The notes: generated by a model from the sequence alone, not told the origin. Shown: positions 8,406-18,127, counted from the stretch's first letter. The stretch is 64,000 nucleotides of DNA from Achromobacter sp. B7 (GCF_003600685.1 NZ_CP032084.1:3348001-3412000); one strand, 5' to 3'. Made by a program: numbers and translations.

Positions 8406-9644
8406 ATGCCTGCAACTCTGCTCGAATGGTCCGTGCCCGCGGCGATCCTGTTGTGCGCCATCGGACTGTGCGCCGCGCGCTTCGTAGGCTTGAACACCCT
8501 GCGATGGGGTTATGCGCTTGCCTGCCTGGGTACCGGTTACGCCGTCATGCTCGTGCAGGCCAATGCGCTTTCTCCTTATAAACAAGTCGTCGAGGACGCT
8601 TTCATTCTGGGAGGCGTCATATTGGCCTGCCGCGCACTGCAAGCCCGCCATCGCACGCAAACCCCTTGCTACTTTGATATTGCAGTCCTGGCCGCTTCGA
8701 CGGCAATGGTGCTGGTGTCGGTGGTGTTGTTTGCCAGTGCGAAGCTGGAGACGTTTTTTGTCCAGGCCTGTTGCGCCCTTGTGATCTGGCGGACCGCGCT
8801 GTCTTTTGCCCGGCAGGTTGCAAGCACGTCGGACAAGGTCCTGGTCGCAGCGTTTCTGTTTATCGCGCTGGTGTTAACGGGACAGTGCATCTTGTACCTG
8901 GCCGCCACAACGCCGCTTCTGGCAGCGGGAGAATGGAGAACGTCCGTCTGGGGGACGTTGATTCAATACACCGGGCTACTTGGAAGCATCGTCCTGACCT
9001 TCGCGGTGTTTATCGCAACCAGTCGCGACGCCATAGACAAATATCGCCGCCAGGCACACACCGACGCGTTGACCGGGCTGCTGAACCGACAGGGACTCGG
9101 CAGCTTTCTTGCCCCCGATTCCGGCCGCCGCTGCCCGGACGGCGCAACGCCGACCGCGCTGATCATGGCCGACATCGATAATTTCAAACGCATCAACGAT
9201 GTGTTCGGCCATCCATTTGGCGACATGGTACTGGCGCGCTTTGGCGCCCTGCTGCGCCGCGCGGAAAACGCCCGCACGTGCGCGGCTCGCTTGGGAGGCG
9301 AAGAATTCCTGTTGATGCTGCCGGCCGAAAATCTGGAAAGCGCGACGGCAATCGCCGAGCGAATCCGCGCGGATTTCGTCGCGCAGCGTTGGGCGCCGCA
9401 CGCCCCTGACTCGCGCTTTACGGCCAGCATGGGAGTGACCCTGTTGCAAGCGGAAGAACCGTTTTCCAGCGCGTTGAAGCGCGCGGACGACTTGCTCTAC
9501 GCGGCCAAACGACGAGGACGAAACTGCACGATTTCAAGTGATGCACCGGGCGCGACCGTATATGCCCGATCCCCGTTCGGCAACAGGGTTCGCAGGAAAA
9601 GTCCCGCGCGAGAACATGAGTCTCGCAGCGCCCGCCGTGGGTAA
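8406..9644 (+). CDS. Membrane-bound diguanylate cyclase (GGDEF domain)
   Basis: 412 residues. Six or seven hydrophobic segments fill residues ~5-205, followed by a GGDEF domain (~220-380) with DALTGLLNR at its start and an intact active site RLGGEEF (GGEEF ~297-301). Predicted to make cyclic di-GMP from GTP at the inner membrane. The RxxD inhibitory site usually found five residues before GGEEF is not present: the aligned residues read NART. No EAL domain is fused. The last ~40 residues are basic and low in structure. It stands alone between the terminator at 8220 and a convergent AraC-type gene. Confidence 0.9.
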   Translation: MPATLLEWSVPAAILLCAIGLCAARFVGLNTLRWGYALACLGTGYAVMLVQANALSPYKQVVEDAFILGGVILACRALQARHRTQTPCYFDIAVLAASTAMVLVSVVLFASAKLETFFVQACCALVIWRTALSFARQVASTSDKVLVAAFLFIALVLTGQCILYLAATTPLLAAGEWRTSVWGTLIQYTGLLGSIVLTFAVFIATSRDAIDKYRRQAHTDALTGLLNRQGLGSFLAPDSGRRCPDGATPTALIMADIDNFKRINDVFGHPFGDMVLARFGALLRRAENARTCAARLGGEEFLLMLPAENLESATAIAERIRADFVAQRWAPHAPDSRFTASMGVTLLQAEEPFSSALKRADDLLYAAKRRGRNCTISSDAPGATVYARSPFGNRVRRKSPAREHESRSARRG

Positions 9645-9777
9645 TCACCTATTAAGAAAGACGGCCCGCGTGCCGTATTGCCAGTGTGTCTTTGCCATCC
9701 ACCTTGGGGAGAAGTTATCTTGGTCGACAAGAATTGCAATGTCGCGGGGCGGTACATCGTCACCGCGACCGCGGGTT

Positions 9778-10758
9778 TCAGAATGACGTTTTAGCCGTTT
9801 CGACGCCCTGCCTGGCCATGCGCCGAAGCGCCTGCGGCGGTTGGCCGTAGACGCGCAGGAACGTGCGCCGCATGCGTTCCGTGTCGGTAAAACCCGCCCG
9901 CCGCGCCACGCTGTCGATGCTGTCGGCCCCCGCCTCAAGATGCGCGCGCGCCGCCTCGGCCCGGATGCGCTCGACCGCCTTGGCGGGCGTCTCGCCCGTC
10001 TCTGCCTTAAAGCTGCGCAGGAACTGGCGCGGGCTGACGCAAGCCACCTCGGCCAGACGCTCCACGCTTAGCGCCGCGCCCAGGTTGTTGCGGATGTGCT
10101 CCAGCACCGCGCGCATGCGTTCGCTGTCGGGCGCCAGGTCCTGCAGCGCCGAGAACTGCGACTGTCCGCCCGAACGGCGGTGATAGACCACCATCTCGCG
10201 AGCCGTGGCGCCCGCCACGTCGGCACCCAGATCAGCTTCGACCATCGCCAATGCAAGGTCTATGCCGGCAGTGATGCCCGCCGAGGTCCAGGTGTCGCCG
10301 TCGCGCACGTAGATGCGGTCGGCGTCGACTCGCACGCCGGGATAGTCACGCGCCAGCGCGGCGGCGTAGCGCCAGTGGGTCGTGGCGCGCAGCCCGTCGA
10401 GCAGGCCCGCGGCCGCCAGCACAAGCGCCCCCGTGCAGACGCTGGCCAGGCGCCTGCCGGCCTGCCGCTGTTCGTGCAGATACCTGTGCAAGCCCGGGGT
10501 CACGGCCGCCGCGCGCGCGCCCTCACCGCCCGGCACCAGCAGCGTGCCGGCAGGCGCGTCGCGCCACGATTGCGTCATGACTTGCACGCCACAAGAACTG
10601 CGCACGGGTCCGCCGCGCTCGGACACGACGTGGACTGCATAGGCGGGACCCGCGGCGGTCCCGGCCTGCTTGCCAGCAGTCTGGAACACGGCGGCGGGGC
10701 CGGACATATCCAGCAATTGAAAGTCGGGCACCAACAGAAAGACGACGTCGTGAGGCAT
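9778..10758 (-). CDS. GlxA-family transcriptional regulator (DJ-1/PfpI domain plus AraC HTH)
   Basis: 326 residues from the ATG at 10758; the open frame extends upstream but homology begins at MPHDVVFLLVPDFQLLD, typical of this family. Residues ~4-180 form a class I glutamine amidotransferase-like (DJ-1/PfpI) domain with the elbow SVCTGA around C108, used for ligand sensing rather than catalysis in this group. Residues ~225-315 hold two AraC helix-turn-helix motifs (LAEVACVSPRQFLRSFK and SVARRAGFTDTERMRRTF). It is divergent from the MFS gene at 10908, with 149 bp between the starts, and probably controls it. Confidence 0.87.
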   Translation of the reverse strand: MPHDVVFLLVPDFQLLDMSGPAAVFQTAGKQAGTAAGPAYAVHVVSERGGPVRSSCGVQVMTQSWRDAPAGTLLVPGGEGARAAAVTPGLHRYLHEQRQAGRRLASVCTGALVLAAAGLLDGLRATTHWRYAAALARDYPGVRVDADRIYVRDGDTWTSAGITAGIDLALAMVEADLGADVAGATAREMVVYHRRSGGQSQFSALQDLAPDSERMRAVLEHIRNNLGAALSVERLAEVACVSPRQFLRSFKAETGETPAKAVERIRAEAARAHLEAGADSIDSVARRAGFTDTERMRRTFLRVYGQPPQALRRMARQGVETAKTSF

Positions 10759-10907
10759 GGCGTTTTTTGCGGGAATTATGTCATTTGCGCCAAAGTGTGC
10801 GCCGATAAAGTGACGCCTGTCAAACCTCAACCGCTCCGTCCGATCCGCCGTTCTTTGCTCGGCACCCAGCCTCCTCATCATTGCCCTTCAATCCCGTCGA
10901 TCCCCCC

Positions 10908-12131
10908 ATGCCCGCCTCCCCCTCGCTCACGATTGGCCGTCGCAACGCTCGCATTCTGGCCGTGTGCCAGGGCCTGTTCGTCGCGGCCATTTCCATTGAC
11001 CTGACGCTGACCGCGCTGACCGGCCACATGCTGGCTCCCAACAAAGCGTTGTCGACCCTGCCGTTTGCGCTGATCACGGTAGCCGGGGCCTTGGTCACCT
11101 GGTTTGCATCACTGCTGATGCAGCGCATCGGCCGGCGCAACGGCTTCGCGTTGGGCGCCCTGGCCGGTGCGGCGGGCGGCGCGCTATCGGTGTGGGCGGT
11201 ATTTCATGCCGACTTCTGGGTCTTTTGCGCCGGTACCGCGCTGGTCGGCGTGTTCCAGGCTTTTGCCCAGTATTACCGCCTGGCGGCGGCGGACGCGGTC
11301 GAGCCCGCCGCCAAGAGCCGCGCAATCTCGGTGGTGATGGCCGGCGGCGTCATCGCCGCCATTGCCGGCCCCGCACTGGCCGCCTGGAGCCGCGACCTGT
11401 TCGCGCCGGTCACCTTCGCCGGCGCCTACCTGATGGTGACCCTGTTGGCGCTGCTGTCCGCCGCGCTGCTGTGGGGCGGCTATCGGGACGCCGAAGCGCC
11501 CGCCGCTGCCGGCCAGACGCAGGCCGGCCTGCCGGCACGCCCGCTGCGCGAGGTGGCGCGCCAGCCCGTGTTCATCGCCGCGCTGGCCAACAACGTGGTC
11601 GGGTCCGTTTCGATGATGTTCATCATGACCGCCGCACCGCTGGCCGCCGTGGCATGCAGCCACAGCATCGGCGACGGCGCCAACATCATGCAATGGCACC
11701 TGGTCGGCATGTACGCGCCCGCCTTCTTTGCCGGCACGCTTATCCAACGCTTCGGCCTGCCCCGGGTGCTGGGCGCGGGCATGCTGCTGAACGTCGCGTG
11801 TTCCTTGATCGCAATGGCGTCTCCGGCGCTGCCCGCGTTCTATGCAGCGCTGTTCTGCCTGGGGGTGGGATGGAACTTCATGTTCGTCGGCGGCACCACG
11901 CTGCTGGCGCAATCCTACCGCCCGTCGGAACGCGCCCGCGCGCAAGGGGCCGCCGAGATGCTGCGCTATGCCGCGACCGCGTTGGCGACGTTGGCGGCCG
12001 GTCCGGCGCTGGACGCCTTCGGCTGGGAAGCGCTTAACGCGGCCATGCTGCCGGTGGTTCTGGCGGCGGGCGTGATGACGTGGTGGTGGGCGCGCGGGCA
12101 GGCGATGCCCCAAGCATCAAGATGCGGGTGA
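10908..12131 (+). CDS. MFS transporter
   Basis: 407 residues from the ATG at 10908 (a TTG in frame at 10881 is less likely). Twelve hydrophobic segments are visible, with a typical MFS A-like loop between helices 2 and 3 (LMQRIGRRNGFALG). Substrate unknown; probably export or uptake of a small organic compound sensed by the divergent GlxA-like regulator. Its stop codon overlaps the end of the convergent histidine kinase gene by 15 bp. Confidence 0.85.
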   Translation: MPASPSLTIGRRNARILAVCQGLFVAAISIDLTLTALTGHMLAPNKALSTLPFALITVAGALVTWFASLLMQRIGRRNGFALGALAGAAGGALSVWAVFHADFWVFCAGTALVGVFQAFAQYYRLAAADAVEPAAKSRAISVVMAGGVIAAIAGPALAAWSRDLFAPVTFAGAYLMVTLLALLSAALLWGGYRDAEAPAAAGQTQAGLPARPLREVARQPVFIAALANNVVGSVSMMFIMTAAPLAAVACSHSIGDGANIMQWHLVGMYAPAFFAGTLIQRFGLPRVLGAGMLLNVACSLIAMASPALPAFYAALFCLGVGWNFMFVGGTTLLAQSYRPSERARAQGAAEMLRYAATALATLAAGPALDAFGWEALNAAMLPVVLAAGVMTWWWARGQAMPQASRCG

Positions 12132-13694
12132 ACTGATCGCGCGCCCGACAGTTTCCACGTCTTTCCCATGCAGAACGCGTGTCAGCATTTCCATTGAGTA
12201 CGGCTTTTGCATGACCGGAAACGGGGCGACTGCTTGCCCACTGATGGCCTCGCTGTATCCGCTGGCAAGCACGATCCGTATATCGGGCCATTGCGCCCGG
12301 ATACGGCGCCCCAGCTCAACGCCGTTCATGCCGGGAAGGACCACGTCCAGAATCGCGATGTCACAGGAACCGCTTTGCGCGGTCAGGTGCGACAGCGCGG
12401 CTTCCGCATCAAGGACCCAGGTCGCGTCCTGGCCCATGTCCTTCAACATCGTGTGCACCACATCGCCCACCATGCGATTGTCTTCAACCAGCAAGACGCG
12501 ATTCCGAACCTGGGGATCGCGACACTGCTGATCGCTCTCATCGTGGGTTTTTGTCGTTGCCTCGAAGGCGGGCAGATAGAGCGTAAACGTGGTCCCCTGA
12601 CCCACCTGGCTGTGGACGTCGACATCGCCGCCGGACTGCTGGACAAACCCTTGCACCTGGCTCAGGCCAAGACCCGAATTTTCGTGCTGGCCTTTGGTCG
12701 AGAAAAACGGTTCGAATATATGTTTGGCAACCTCGTCATCGATCCCGATGCCGGTGTCCTTGACCGCCACCGCGACCTGCGGCGCGTGCGCACTGGGACT
12801 GCGGCCCGGCGTCGGCGCACGATCCGCCTGGCGCGCGGAAATGGTCAGGCGACCGCCCGCGGGCATCGCGTCCCGCGCGTTGATGACCAGATTCAACAGC
12901 GCCGATTCAAACTGTGCCGGGTCTGCATAGACGGTCGTGTTCCCCGGGCCCACCTCGTAGGACAAGGCGATGGACGACCCTACCGAGGCTTCAACCAGCT
13001 GTCGAAGCGACGACAGGCTGTCGCGCACGTCGAACACGTGCGGTTTAAGGGGCTGCTTTTTTCCATATGCCAAGAGCTGGCGCGTAAGTTGCGCCGCCTT
13101 CTCCGTCGTGTCGGAAATGATGCCGACATAACGCATCAAAGACGCCGGCATATCGCGTGATCTTTTCAGGAATTCGGCCGAGAACCGTATCGCCGTCAAA
13201 AAATTATTGAAGTCATGGGCAACGCCGCCGGTCAGGCGTCCAATTGCTTCCATGCGATGCGCGTGATGCATGGCATCGCGCGCGGCCTGGAGTTCTTCGC
13301 GGTGCCTCTTCTGCTCGGTCACGTCGCGCGTGATCTTCGCGAAGCCCACGTGGCGCCCCTTGTCATCATGGACCGGATCGATGACGACGCTACACCAGAA
13401 GCGCGTCCCGTCTTTTCGCATCCGCCAGCCTTCCGCCTCGAAGCGCCCTTCCTTTCTGGCCGTCTCCAACGCACGTTCTGGCACCCCCGCAGCGCGGTCT
13501 TGCTCGGTATAAAACACCGAGAAGTGCTGACCGAGTATTTCGCCTTCTTTGTATCCCTTGAATCGCTCGGCGCCAGGGTTCCAACTGCTGACCCGCCCCT
13601 CTGCGTCAAGGAGATATATCGCGTAGTCCATCACGGCATCTACCAGAAGCCGATACCGGTCTTGTTCCGGAAAGTCTGCGGGTGACTGTTTCAT
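12117..13694 (-). CDS. Hybrid sensor histidine kinase (PAS-HisKA-HATPase-REC), soluble
   Basis: 525 residues with no transmembrane segment. Domain order: PAS/PAC (~10-130; DAVMDYAIYLLDAEGRV, then FAKITRDVTEQK), HisKA with the phospho-accepting H160 in GGVAHDFNNFLTAI, a HATPase with N-box LVINARDAMP, G1 DTGIGI and G2 SGLGLSQVQG, and a C-terminal receiver (~400-515) with VEDNRM, phospho-acceptor in ILDVVLPGMNG and QKPYS. This layout fits a cytoplasmic PAS-sensing kinase with its own receiver. No cognate response regulator with an output domain is adjacent. The 3' end overlaps the convergent MFS gene by 15 bp. Confidence 0.92.
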   Translation of the reverse strand: MKQSPADFPEQDRYRLLVDAVMDYAIYLLDAEGRVSSWNPGAERFKGYKEGEILGQHFSVFYTEQDRAAGVPERALETARKEGRFEAEGWRMRKDGTRFWCSVVIDPVHDDKGRHVGFAKITRDVTEQKRHREELQAARDAMHHAHRMEAIGRLTGGVAHDFNNFLTAIRFSAEFLKRSRDMPASLMRYVGIISDTTEKAAQLTRQLLAYGKKQPLKPHVFDVRDSLSSLRQLVEASVGSSIALSYEVGPGNTTVYADPAQFESALLNLVINARDAMPAGGRLTISARQADRAPTPGRSPSAHAPQVAVAVKDTGIGIDDEVAKHIFEPFFSTKGQHENSGLGLSQVQGFVQQSGGDVDVHSQVGQGTTFTLYLPAFEATTKTHDESDQQCRDPQVRNRVLLVEDNRMVGDVVHTMLKDMGQDATWVLDAEAALSHLTAQSGSCDIAILDVVLPGMNGVELGRRIRAQWPDIRIVLASGYSEAISGQAVAPFPVMQKPYSMEMLTRVLHGKDVETVGRAISSPAS

Positions 13695-13994
13695 GCTGAT
13701 TCAAAATGGTCGTAAATTTGACGGCATTCCCGCGCGGGGCTGCCGTCTTGGCGCTGTAGTTTCGTGATCGTACGCGCTGACCGCCCGATCGAAAACGGGG
13801 ACAACCCCGACGCCCATTTCAAAGCAATTCAAAGCCGCCTTATGACTTAGCCCTGTCGACCTGATACCCGCCTTCAGCCCCGTGCCTGGGTATGTCGATG
13901 ATCTTTTATTACTGCCCGCCCTCATTGGCTTGAGCATCAAGCTCTTGCCGGCCGACGCGCGCGGTTCCCAGCGGCCGGAGCCGCGCGTATCGCG
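13695..13994. other. Intergenic, no gene recognised
   Basis: 300 bp between the start of the histidine kinase gene and the end of the CaiB-type gene, both on the minus strand. It must hold the kinase promoter. I see no convincing gene, dyad or terminator; a 79-codon minus-strand frame inside lacks a ribosome site and recognisable features. Confidence 0.4.
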
Positions 13995-15221
13995 CTACGC
14001 CGTGGCGACGATGCCCGCATCGTGCAGGCGGCCGATGGCGCCACTGTCCAGGCCCAGCAGTTCGTGCAGCACCACATCGGTATGCGCTCCCAGGCACGGA
14101 GCGGGCGGGGTCGGGGTGCGGTCAAGGCCTGCCACGCGGGCGGCGGCGCCGGCGCTCCAGTATTCTCCGATGCCCTCCGTGGACATGCGCTCAAAGACGG
14201 GATTGGCCGCGCCGATGCGCGGGTCGCGCTCCAGCAACTCGCCCACGGTGCTGTAGCGGCCCCAGCACACCTTGTGCTGTGTCAACGCGGCCTCGGCCTG
14301 CGCTGCGGTGCGTACCGCAAACCAAGGCTCCACCAGGCCGGCGATTGCGTCGCGGCCTTCGAAGCGCTGCGCCTCATCGCGAAAATCCAGACCCAGGCGG
14401 CTTTCGGCTGCGCTGATCGCGTCGGCGATATCGCAGCATTGAACCAGCGCATTCCACTGACCGGCCGAAATGGCGGCCACCATGATGCGCACGCCATCCG
14501 CCGTCGAAAAATCACGTCCGAAGGCGCCGTACAGGTGATTGCCGATGGACGGGCGTTCCTGTTTCAGCAGTTCTGCCTCGGCCAGCACGCCCAGGTGCGA
14601 CAACATCGAGAACGCGACGTCTGACAGCGCCAGCTTGATCTCGGCGCCGCTGCCCGTGGCCGTGCGACGGTTCAGCGCAGCCGTAATGGCGAATGCGGCC
14701 TGGTAGGCGCAGGCAATGTCCCAGGCGGGCAGCACGTGGTTGACCGGCCGGTCGATGGACCCGCCGCCCGTGACGGCGGGATAGCCGGTGGCGCAATTGA
14801 CGGTGTAGTCCACGGCGGTGCTGCCATCTGCATTGCCCTGGATGGTGCAGCTGATCAGGTCCGCGCGCCGGGCCGCAAGCACGTCATGAGCCAGCCAGGG
14901 CGCGGCCACGTTCGTCAGCAATACGCCGGCTTGCGGGCCGGGCGCGGTGGCCAATGCCTGGATCAGTTCACGGCCTTCGGGCTTGCGCAGATTGATGGCG
15001 ATGGATCGCTTGCCTTTGTTCAGCGCGGTCCAGTACAGGCTGCGGCCATTGCCGTCGGCCTGCGGCATGCGCGGCATTCGGCCGTAGTCGATGCCGCCGC
15101 CGATCATGTCCACGCGTATGACGTCGGCGCCGAATTGCGCCAGGGTCAGGCCGGCCAGCGGCGCGGCGATGAAGGCCGAGCTTTCGATGACGCGGACCCC
15201 GCCAAGAAAGGAATAGGTCAT
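13995..15221 (-). CDS. CaiB/BaiF-family CoA-transferase
   Basis: 408 residues. The N-terminus (GVRVIESSAFIAAPLAGLTLAQFGADVIRVD) and the region WTALNKGKRSIAINLRKPEGRELI are hallmarks of type III CoA-transferases; the usual catalytic aspartate would fall in the segment around residues 165-170 (LPAWDIACAYQ). Predicted to move CoA between a short acid and an acyl-CoA in the cytoplasm. It is the last gene of the minus-strand acyl-CoA operon; its ATG follows the thiolase stop codon by 4 bp, with a GAGAGGG ribosome site inside the thiolase end, so the two are translationally coupled. Confidence 0.88.
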   Translation of the reverse strand: MTYSFLGGVRVIESSAFIAAPLAGLTLAQFGADVIRVDMIGGGIDYGRMPRMPQADGNGRSLYWTALNKGKRSIAINLRKPEGRELIQALATAPGPQAGVLLTNVAAPWLAHDVLAARRADLISCTIQGNADGSTAVDYTVNCATGYPAVTGGGSIDRPVNHVLPAWDIACAYQAAFAITAALNRRTATGSGAEIKLALSDVAFSMLSHLGVLAEAELLKQERPSIGNHLYGAFGRDFSTADGVRIMVAAISAGQWNALVQCCDIADAISAAESRLGLDFRDEAQRFEGRDAIAGLVEPWFAVRTAAQAEAALTQHKVCWGRYSTVGELLERDPRIGAANPVFERMSTEGIGEYWSAGAAARVAGLDRTPTPPAPCLGAHTDVVLHELLGLDSGAIGRLHDAGIVATA

Positions 15222-15225
15222 CGGG

Positions 15226-16422
15226 TCAGGCCCTCTCGAACACGGCCGCCATGCCCTGGCCGCCGCCTATGCACATGGTTTCGAGCCCATAGCGTTCGCC
15301 ACGGCGCGACAACTCGTGCAACAACGACGTCATGATGCGCACGCCGGTCGCGCCCACGGGGTGGCCCAGCGAAATGCCGGAGCCGTTCACATTGAAGCGG
15401 TCGGGGTCATTCCAGCCCCAGCCCTTGGCGCAGGCCAGCGCCTGGCAGGCAAAGGCTTCGTTCAGTTCCACCAGGGCCATGTCGTCAAAGCCCAGGCCGT
15501 TGCGGGAAAACAGTTTCTGCACGGCAGGCACGGGCCCGATACCCATGTGCGAGGGCTCGCAACCGGCGGCCGCCCAGCTGTGCAAATAGCCGATGGGTTC
15601 AAGTCCCAGCGCTTCAAGCTTGTCTTCGGCCACGATCAGGCAGGCCGCCGCCGCGTCGTTCTGCTGGCAGGCGTTGCCGGCCGTCACGATGCCGTCTTTC
15701 ATGATGGGCTTAAGGCGTGCCAGCTGTTCCAGCGTCAAGTCGCCGCGGATGCCTTCATCGCGCGATACCACGATGGGCTCGCCCTTGCGTTGTGGCACGC
15801 ACACCGGCACCAATTCGTTTTCGAATTTGCCGGACTCCCAGGCGGCCAAGGCGCGCTGGTGGCTGCGCAGCGCAAAGGCGTCGGCCTCTTCGCGCGTGAT
15901 GGCGTAGTCGCGCGCCAGGTTCTCGGCGGTTTCTATCATGCCGCTGATCGTGCCGAAGCGCGACACAGGCTGCGAGCGTTCGCGGCCGCGTTCCAGCCGA
16001 TCGTGAAAGCGGACTGTGCCCGCGCGCTTGCCCCAACGCATATCGGTGGTGTAGTACTCGACGTTGCTCATGCTTTCCACGCCGCCGGCCATGACCACGT
16101 CGGCCACACCGGTTTGCACCATCATCGCGGCGGTGGCGATGGCTTGCAGGCCGCTGCCGCAACGCCGGTCCAGCTGCATGCCCGCAACCTCGACGGGAAA
16201 GCCCGCTTGCAAGGCGACCCAGCGGCCCGTGCAGGGCACTTCGCCGTTGGCGTATGAATGCGCGAACACCACATCTTCAATGCGGGCCGGGTCCAGCCCG
16301 GTGCGTTCGATGATGGCGCGGGCAACGGTGGCGCCCAGCTCTTCCACGGGTACGGGGCGCAACGCGCCTCCGAATGCGCCGATGGGCGTGCGTAGGGGGG
16401 ATACGATAGCGGCGCGTTTCAT
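15226..16422 (-). CDS. Acetyl-CoA C-acyltransferase (thiolase)
   Basis: 398 residues from the ATG at 16422, chosen because AGGAGG sits 4 bases before it and homology starts at MKRAAIVSPLRTPIGAFGG; the frame extends 13 codons further upstream. Thiolase motifs are complete: the acylated cysteine C88 in DRRCGSGLQA, the NEAFA motif, GHPVGATG with its catalytic histidine, and the C-terminal proton-transfer cysteine in CIGGGQG. Predicted to cleave a 3-ketoacyl-CoA to acetyl-CoA (or propionyl-CoA) plus a shortened acyl-CoA. It probably carries out the last step of the pathway encoded by this operon. Confidence 0.93.
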   Translation of the reverse strand: MKRAAIVSPLRTPIGAFGGALRPVPVEELGATVARAIIERTGLDPARIEDVVFAHSYANGEVPCTGRWVALQAGFPVEVAGMQLDRRCGSGLQAIATAAMMVQTGVADVVMAGGVESMSNVEYYTTDMRWGKRAGTVRFHDRLERGRERSQPVSRFGTISGMIETAENLARDYAITREEADAFALRSHQRALAAWESGKFENELVPVCVPQRKGEPIVVSRDEGIRGDLTLEQLARLKPIMKDGIVTAGNACQQNDAAAACLIVAEDKLEALGLEPIGYLHSWAAAGCEPSHMGIGPVPAVQKLFSRNGLGFDDMALVELNEAFACQALACAKGWGWNDPDRFNVNGSGISLGHPVGATGVRIMTSLLHELSRRGERYGLETMCIGGGQGMAAVFERA

Positions 16423-16509
16423 GCGGCCTCCTGGAGATGAGATCGAATCGGATCGAAGCAATGTCTGCGCGGTGCGATTGCCGCGCGCAAGTCCGGCGAA
16501 GCGTGGGCG

Positions 16510-17331
16510 TCAGCCATGTTCATGTCCCTGCCGCGCATCATGCAGCGCGTCCGGGAACCGGGGCGTTTCCTTGGCCAGAAAGGCGCGCACACCCTCGCGG
16601 GCTTCCGCCGAGGTAAATGCGCGCTCGGATAACGGCAGGGCGCGCGCAATCGCGCCGGCTTCCGTGTCGTCCCAGCTGTAGCCGATGGCGGTCTTGCACA
16701 AAGACATTGCCAGCGGCGGCCGTGCGCCCAAGGCGCCCGCCAAGGCCAGGGCCTGGGCCTGCGCCTGGCCCGCCTGCGAAACCCGGTTGACCAGGCCCCA
16801 CGCCAGCGCCGTCGCGGCATCAATGGGCTCGCCCAGCAGCATCATTTCCTTGGCGCGCGTCACACCGATACGGCGGGTGACCCGTACCGGCCCACCACTG
16901 CCCGGAAACACGCCCAGCTTGATTTCAGGCAGCGCAAAACGCGCCGCCGGGTCCGCCACGATGAAATCGCAGCACACGGCAATTTCCAGGCCGCCGCCGA
17001 ACGCCACGCCATGCACCGCGGCCACCGTGGGCTTGGGAAAGTCAGCCAGCCGCGCGAACACCCGGTGCTGAAGCTCCAGCTTCTCGGGGCCGATGCGTCC
17101 GGGCTGCATCAGGGGTTGGAATTCGGCAATGTCCGATCCCGCGCAAAACGCCCTGCCCGCGCCGGTGAGCACCACGGCGCGCACGCGGGGCTCCACGGCC
17201 AACGCGTCCAGCGCCTGGCCCAGCGCCACCGTCAAGCCTCGGAACACCACGTTCAGCGGCGGGTTGTCCAGCGTCAGCACCGCGACGCCGTCGTCGCGGA
17301 TGTCGCAGCGGATGGGCATGTAATCAGCCAT
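16510..17331 (-). CDS. Enoyl-CoA hydratase/isomerase family protein
   Basis: 273 residues from the ATG at 17331, which overlaps the end of the upstream SDR gene by 8 bp. The crotonase fold is evident from AFCAGSDIAEF (oxyanion-hole region ~68), HGVAFGGGLEIAVCCDFIVAD (second oxyanion-hole glycines) and LPEIKLGVFPGSGG. One of the usual glutamates is retained in LPEIKLG, while the other catalytic position reads GSGGPVR, so hydratase versus isomerase activity is not settled. Predicted cytoplasmic beta-oxidation-type step between the synthetase and the thiolase. An in-frame start lies 4 codons further in and cannot be excluded. Confidence 0.88.
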   Translation of the reverse strand: MADYMPIRCDIRDDGVAVLTLDNPPLNVVFRGLTVALGQALDALAVEPRVRAVVLTGAGRAFCAGSDIAEFQPLMQPGRIGPEKLELQHRVFARLADFPKPTVAAVHGVAFGGGLEIAVCCDFIVADPAARFALPEIKLGVFPGSGGPVRVTRRIGVTRAKEMMLLGEPIDAATALAWGLVNRVSQAGQAQAQALALAGALGARPPLAMSLCKTAIGYSWDDTEAGAIARALPLSERAFTSAEAREGVRAFLAKETPRFPDALHDARQGHEHG

Positions 17332-18073
17332 AGCGACCACCCGTGACGTGCAGCACCTCGCCCGTGATGAAGCTGGCCGGCTCCGACACCAGGAATGCCA
17401 CGGCGTTGGCAATGTCCTCGGGCTTGCCCACGCGTTTGATCGGCTGCATCTGCACCGCGCGCTCCTTGATGGTGTCGTAGGTGGGCAGCGCCTGCACCAT
17501 CTCGGTTTCCATGAAGCCCGGCGCCACGCAATTCACCGTGATTCCATAGCGCCCTTCTTCGATGGCCAGCGCCTTGGCCATGCCGATCAGGCCTGCCTTG
17601 GCGGCCGAGTAATTCGCCTGCGTCGGGTTACCGAAATGCGCGCGCGAACTGATATTGACGACGCGGCCCCAGCCTTGGTCAATGAAGTGCGGCATGACCG
17701 TCTTGCACGCCAAAAAGGCACCTTTCAGCATGACTTCCATGACCAGGTCCCAATCCTGCTCGCTCATCTTGACCAGGTATTTGTCGCGCGGAAAGCCCGC
17801 GTTGTTCACCAGGATGTGGACGCCGCCAAAGGTGGCGATGGTCTCGTCGACCAGGCGCTGCACGTCAGCCGCCTTGGTGATGTCGGCCACGATGCAATGC
17901 GCCTGCAAGCCGTCGGCGCGCAGCGCGGCGGCGGTGGCTTCGGCCTGCTCGGCCAGGACGTCGGTGATCACCACACGCGCGCCTTCAGCGGCCAGCTTGC
18001 GGGCGGTGGCCGCGCCCAGGCCCCGGGCGGAACCCGTGACGATGGCCACTTTGTCGTTGATCTGCAGATCCAT
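17324..18073 (-). CDS. SDR-family 3-hydroxyacyl-CoA/3-oxoacyl reductase-like dehydrogenase
   Basis: 249 residues. Classical short-chain dehydrogenase: cofactor motif TGSARGLG (~14-21), NNAG (~92-95), catalytic serine in NISSRAHFG and YSAAK with the catalytic Tyr/Lys, then a C-terminal FabG-like FITGEVLHVTGG. D39 after the second strand (VVITDV) favours NAD over NADP. In this operon it most likely oxidises the 3-hydroxyacyl-CoA formed by the hydratases to the 3-ketoacyl-CoA used by the thiolase. The exact substrate is unknown. Confidence 0.88.
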   Translation of the reverse strand: MDLQINDKVAIVTGSARGLGAATARKLAAEGARVVITDVLAEQAEATAAALRADGLQAHCIVADITKAADVQRLVDETIATFGGVHILVNNAGFPRDKYLVKMSEQDWDLVMEVMLKGAFLACKTVMPHFIDQGWGRVVNISSRAHFGNPTQANYSAAKAGLIGMAKALAIEEGRYGITVNCVAPGFMETEMVQALPTYDTIKERAVQMQPIKRVGKPEDIANAVAFLVSEPASFITGEVLHVTGGRYG

Positions 18074-18127
18074 AACGGTCTCTCTTTATGCAAGGTAAGG
18101 CGCGCGCGGCATCGCGTGCGCGCGGAT

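Noticed and set aside
6228-8660. 810-codon minus-strand frame
   Set aside because: Mirror frame of the alkylsulfatase, which has complete catalytic motifs. The product is His/Gln/Arg-rich with no recognisable domain, typical of shadows in GC-rich DNA.
13701-13940. 79-codon minus-strand frame in the gap before the CaiB gene
   Set aside because: No ribosome site, no family resemblance and no supportive context.
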